Below, one piece after another: positions 38,549-38,988 of a stretch of DNA of 38,988 bases (within the stretch, counting starts at the first letter, position 1; every line of letters starts with the position of its first letter). This stretch comes from a virus. The stretch spans positions 1 through 38,988 of the IMG/VR virus record IMGVR_UViG_3300009285_013578; one strand, given 5' to 3'. The translations under genes were made by a program, and so were the position numbers. Below the pieces are notes generated by a model. That model saw only the letters and a list, made by a program, of their open reading frames with translations. It was not told the DNA's origin and ran no database searches.

Positions 38549-38592
38549 ACAATATTTACAATACCTCAACCTCATACAATATCTACAATACC
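38546..38592. repeat. Direct repeat upstream of the HTH operon
   Basis: CATACAATATTTACAATACC (38546-38565) recurs with one change at 38573-38592, 27 nt later. Each copy is itself an internal near-repeat of TACAATA. Placed just before the tiny membrane gene and the HTH gene, it could be an operator for the HTH protein. There are only two copies, so it is not a CRISPR array. Confidence 0.5.
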
Positions 38593-38631
38593 ATAGAATT
38601 AAAATGTAAACAAATAAAAACTGTGGAAAAC

Positions 38632-38988
38632 TTAAATACGCAGAATGGCCTTGATATCTTCTTCATTAAAGCCAATATCTTCAAGCCGCTCATCGTCTTT
38701 CAGGATGTCAACCGACATCTTTTGCTTTTTATGGAGGACCTTGACAACGTATTCGTCTATTGTGTTGCGGGCTATTAGATTATAAACAGTAACCGATTTA
38801 GTTTGGCCTATTCGGTGAGCTCTTCCTTCTCGTTGTTCCATTTTTGAAACACTCCAAGGTAAGTCGTAATTTATTAAGAAGCTACATGACTGAATATTTA
38901 GACCAAATGTTCCTGCCTCTGTCATTATAAGAATTTTATATTTAGGATTGTAATTAAACTCATTTATAATTTCTTGTCTTTCCTTAGA
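38632..38988 (-). CDS. SNF2/RapA-type helicase, C-terminal part, cut by the right edge
   Basis: The last 118 residues of a superfamily 2 helicase. Motif V (MTEAGTFGLNIQ) and motif VI (SKMEQREGRAHRIGQTKSV) are clear, typical of Swi2/Snf2 ATPases common in phages with an early replication unit. The N-terminal ATPase half lies outside the window: the frame is open from residue 1 to the right edge. The C-terminal tail is acidic and leucine-rich. It would be the first gene of the minus-strand recombination unit. Confidence 0.85.
   Translation of the reverse strand, partial: SKERQEIINEFNYNPKYKILIMTEAGTFGLNIQSCSFLINYDLPWSVSKMEQREGRAHRIGQTKSVTVYNLIARNTIDEYVVKVLHKKQKMSVDILKDDERLEDIGFNEEDIKAILRI

Noticed and set aside
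38546-38592. CRISPR array
   Set aside because: Only two copies with a 7-nt gap, so there is no spacer series.
1-38988. Window as a complete circular genome
   Set aside because: The left-edge HerA-like gene and the right-edge SNF2 gene both run off the ends in opposite directions, so joining the ends would leave two truncated genes head to head.
17889-38988. Alternative genetic code (TGA read as glycine, as in some CPR)
   Set aside because: TGA ends the terminase, the SAM-less methyltransferase's upstream HNH gene and others, with stop-start overlaps that make sense only if TGA is a stop.

Overview
This window is most of the genome of an uncultivated short-tailed (podovirus-like) double-stranded DNA phage. 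The evidence is an ordered virion module with a large terminase, a portal, three long proteins in the internal-virion position, a scaffold candidate, an SU10/DUF5309-type major capsid protein, adaptor and nozzle candidates, and fibres. There is no tape measure, tube or sheath gene. Both edges cut genes: a HerA-like ATPase is open at the left edge and an SNF2-type helicase lacks its N-terminus at the right edge. The two face away from each other, so the window is not a closed circle. TGA, TAA and TAG all act as ordinary stops. No tRNA, integrase, DNA polymerase or CRISPR array was seen.

The host is not stated by the sequence. A C-terminal peptidoglycan-binding domain of a kind common in Patescibacteria (CPR), the near absence of Shine-Dalgarno sites and moderate GC make a Patescibacterial host a reasonable but unproven guess.

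Layout. (1) 1-3197, plus strand: a HerA-like ATPase and an AAA+ ATPase with a winged helix. (2) 3198-3755: a non-coding convergence zone with GTAGGAAGT repeats, a candidate promoter, and terminators facing both ways. (3) 3756-5584, minus strand: seven small unknown genes under one promoter, interrupted by a compact predicted RNA structure at 4798-4891. (4) 5675-6205: a non-coding divergent region with repeats, probably control or packaging DNA. (5) 6206-20580, plus strand: packaging, portal, internal proteins, scaffold, capsid and a repeat-rich fibre. (6) 20648-26608: an island of four glycosyltransferases and two methyltransferase-like genes, with an HNH gene and two small virion-like proteins. 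(7) 26678-32492: LamG adhesin, adaptor, HNH gene, nozzle and tail fibre. (8) 32513-33680: lysis genes (three holin-like membrane proteins and a T7-lysozyme-like amidase). (9) 33748-33909: a small acidic ORF and a bidirectional terminator. (10) 33911 to the right edge, minus strand: RusA-like resolvase, an RmlB-like sugar dehydratase, zinc-finger proteins, a Cas4/RecB-like nuclease, an OB-like protein, an HTH protein and the SNF2 helicase.

The most striking pattern is in the control sequences. Seven genes on both strands carry an extended -10 box (TGnTATAAT-like) that ends exactly 6 nt before the ATG. This predicts that transcription starts on the start codon, giving leaderless mRNAs. Other genes are joined by stop-start overlaps. 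Together with the structured RNA and the glycan-modifying island among virion genes, these are the best leads for something undescribed.
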